From the NCBI RefSeq assembly GCF_005144745.1, contig NZ_SWKK01000004.1, forward strand, positions 310,001-374,000: DNA of 64,000 nt, read 5' to 3'. Position 1 is the stretch's first letter; every line of letters starts with the position of its first letter. Shown piece by piece: positions 63,553-64,000 of this stretch. The stretch comes from Flavobacterium sp. ASW18X. GTDB taxonomy: Bacteria; Bacteroidota; Bacteroidia; Flavobacteriales; Flavobacteriaceae. The notes beneath the pieces are model-generated. The model saw only the letters and a list, made by a program, of their open reading frames with translations. It did no database searches and was not told the DNA's origin. The translations under genes and the position numbers were made by a program.

Positions 63553-64000
63553 ATGAGAAAAATTTCCATTTTATGGGTAGATGATGAAATAGACCTACTC
63601 AAACCTCATATTTTATTTTTAGAAAAGAAAAATTACCAGGTGGCTACCGCCCCTAGTGGACAAGAGGCTCTTGAAGCCATCCGCGAACAACAATTTGATA
63701 TTGTTTTTTTAGATGAAAACATGCCTGGAATTAGCGGCTTAGAAACCTTGGCTGAGTTAAAACAAATAGACTCTAACTTACCTGTGGTGATGATAACTAA
63801 AAGTGAAGAAGAGTATATTATGGAAGAGGCTATTGGTAGTAAAATAGCTGATTACCTTATTAAGCCAGTAAATCCAAATCAAATTCTACTTTCTTTAAAA
63901 AAGAATTTAGATTTATCTAGACTGGTTTCTGAACGTACTACTGCAAATTACCAGCAGGAGTTCAGAAAAATTGCTATGGACCTTTCTATGGTGAATTGTT
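63553..64000 (+). CDS. porX: PorX-type response regulator (N-terminal part)
   Basis: The frame opens at ATG 63553 and runs off the right edge after about 149 residues. It is a receiver domain: LWVDDEIDLLKPH, VFLDENMPGISG with the phospho-Asp, VMITKSEEEYIMEEAIGS and YLIKPVNPNQIL. The text then continues QQEFRKIAMDLSMV. This course is that of PorX, which joins a REC domain to a PglZ domain and controls type 9 secretion with PorY in Bacteroidota. The PglZ part is outside the window. Divergent from the HD/lipid A operon. Confidence 0.9.
   Translation, partial: MRKISILWVDDEIDLLKPHILFLEKKNYQVATAPSGQEALEAIREQQFDIVFLDENMPGISGLETLAELKQIDSNLPVVMITKSEEEYIMEEAIGSKIADYLIKPVNPNQILLSLKKNLDLSRLVSERTTANYQQEFRKIAMDLSMVNC

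Overview
The window is chromosomal DNA from a low-GC member of the Bacteroidota, almost certainly the family Flavobacteriaceae. The signs are a short primary sigma factor starting MRQLKI, a PorX-type regulator at the right edge, a TonB receptor with a carboxypeptidase-like N-terminal domain beside a DUF4249 lipoprotein, a fused LpxC/FabZ, a bifunctional HisB, and flavobacterial promoters of the TTG / TAnnTTTG kind. I see no rRNA or tRNA genes, insertion sequences, prophage or CRISPR array. Most genes are housekeeping or envelope genes; the novelty is mainly in the gaps and in regulation.

Layout. 1-7000: envelope genes (OmpA-like lipoprotein, DUF1080 protein, M14 peptidase with amidase, serine hydrolase), then a 726-bp gap with three tandem copies of a promoter-hairpin unit, probably a small-RNA family, then a small coiled-coil secreted protein. 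7027-8977: menB, a small membrane protein and a SatD-family gene with three evenly spaced operator-like palindromes. 8978-14747: two acetyltransferase/transporter genes, a glycosyltransferase with a helicase, the primary sigma factor, and a mini-operon of two related 32-33-residue peptides. 15265-24381: a six-gene minus-strand block made of a hybrid kinase, a response regulator, a HEAT protein, a GT2 synthase, an alkaline-phosphatase-fold transferase with TPRs, and a TPR plus barrel protein. It looks like a regulated synthase-dependent exopolysaccharide system. 24549-35456: scattered metabolism and stress genes (dipeptidase, thioesterase, serine acetyltransferase-cysM, Dps, CorA, MoxR/vWA pair, DUF1853).

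35512-41844 is an ECF sigma regulon. The sigma gene with its anti-sigma-like and DUF4097-like partners diverges from a TonB receptor/DUF4249 pair, and a barrel-like protein follows. Three promoters with the identical form TGCAACC-N15-TGTCTWT control the three transcription units. 41995-49767 is the complete histidine operon hisGDCBH-(GNAT)-AFIE. It is headed by a 17-residue leader peptide with four His codons and a terminator/antiterminator pair, a classical attenuator. 49779-57387 holds a prohibitin-like protein, a vWA protein, fabG, a double-M16 peptidase and sucD. 57451-63426 is the lipid A cluster (HD protein, lpxD, lpxC-fabZ, lpxA, efp, second lpxD-like gene), and porX begins at 63553 and runs off the edge.

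All functional calls rest on motif reading and general family knowledge; no database search or folding program was run. Promoters, terminators and RNA structures were found by eye.
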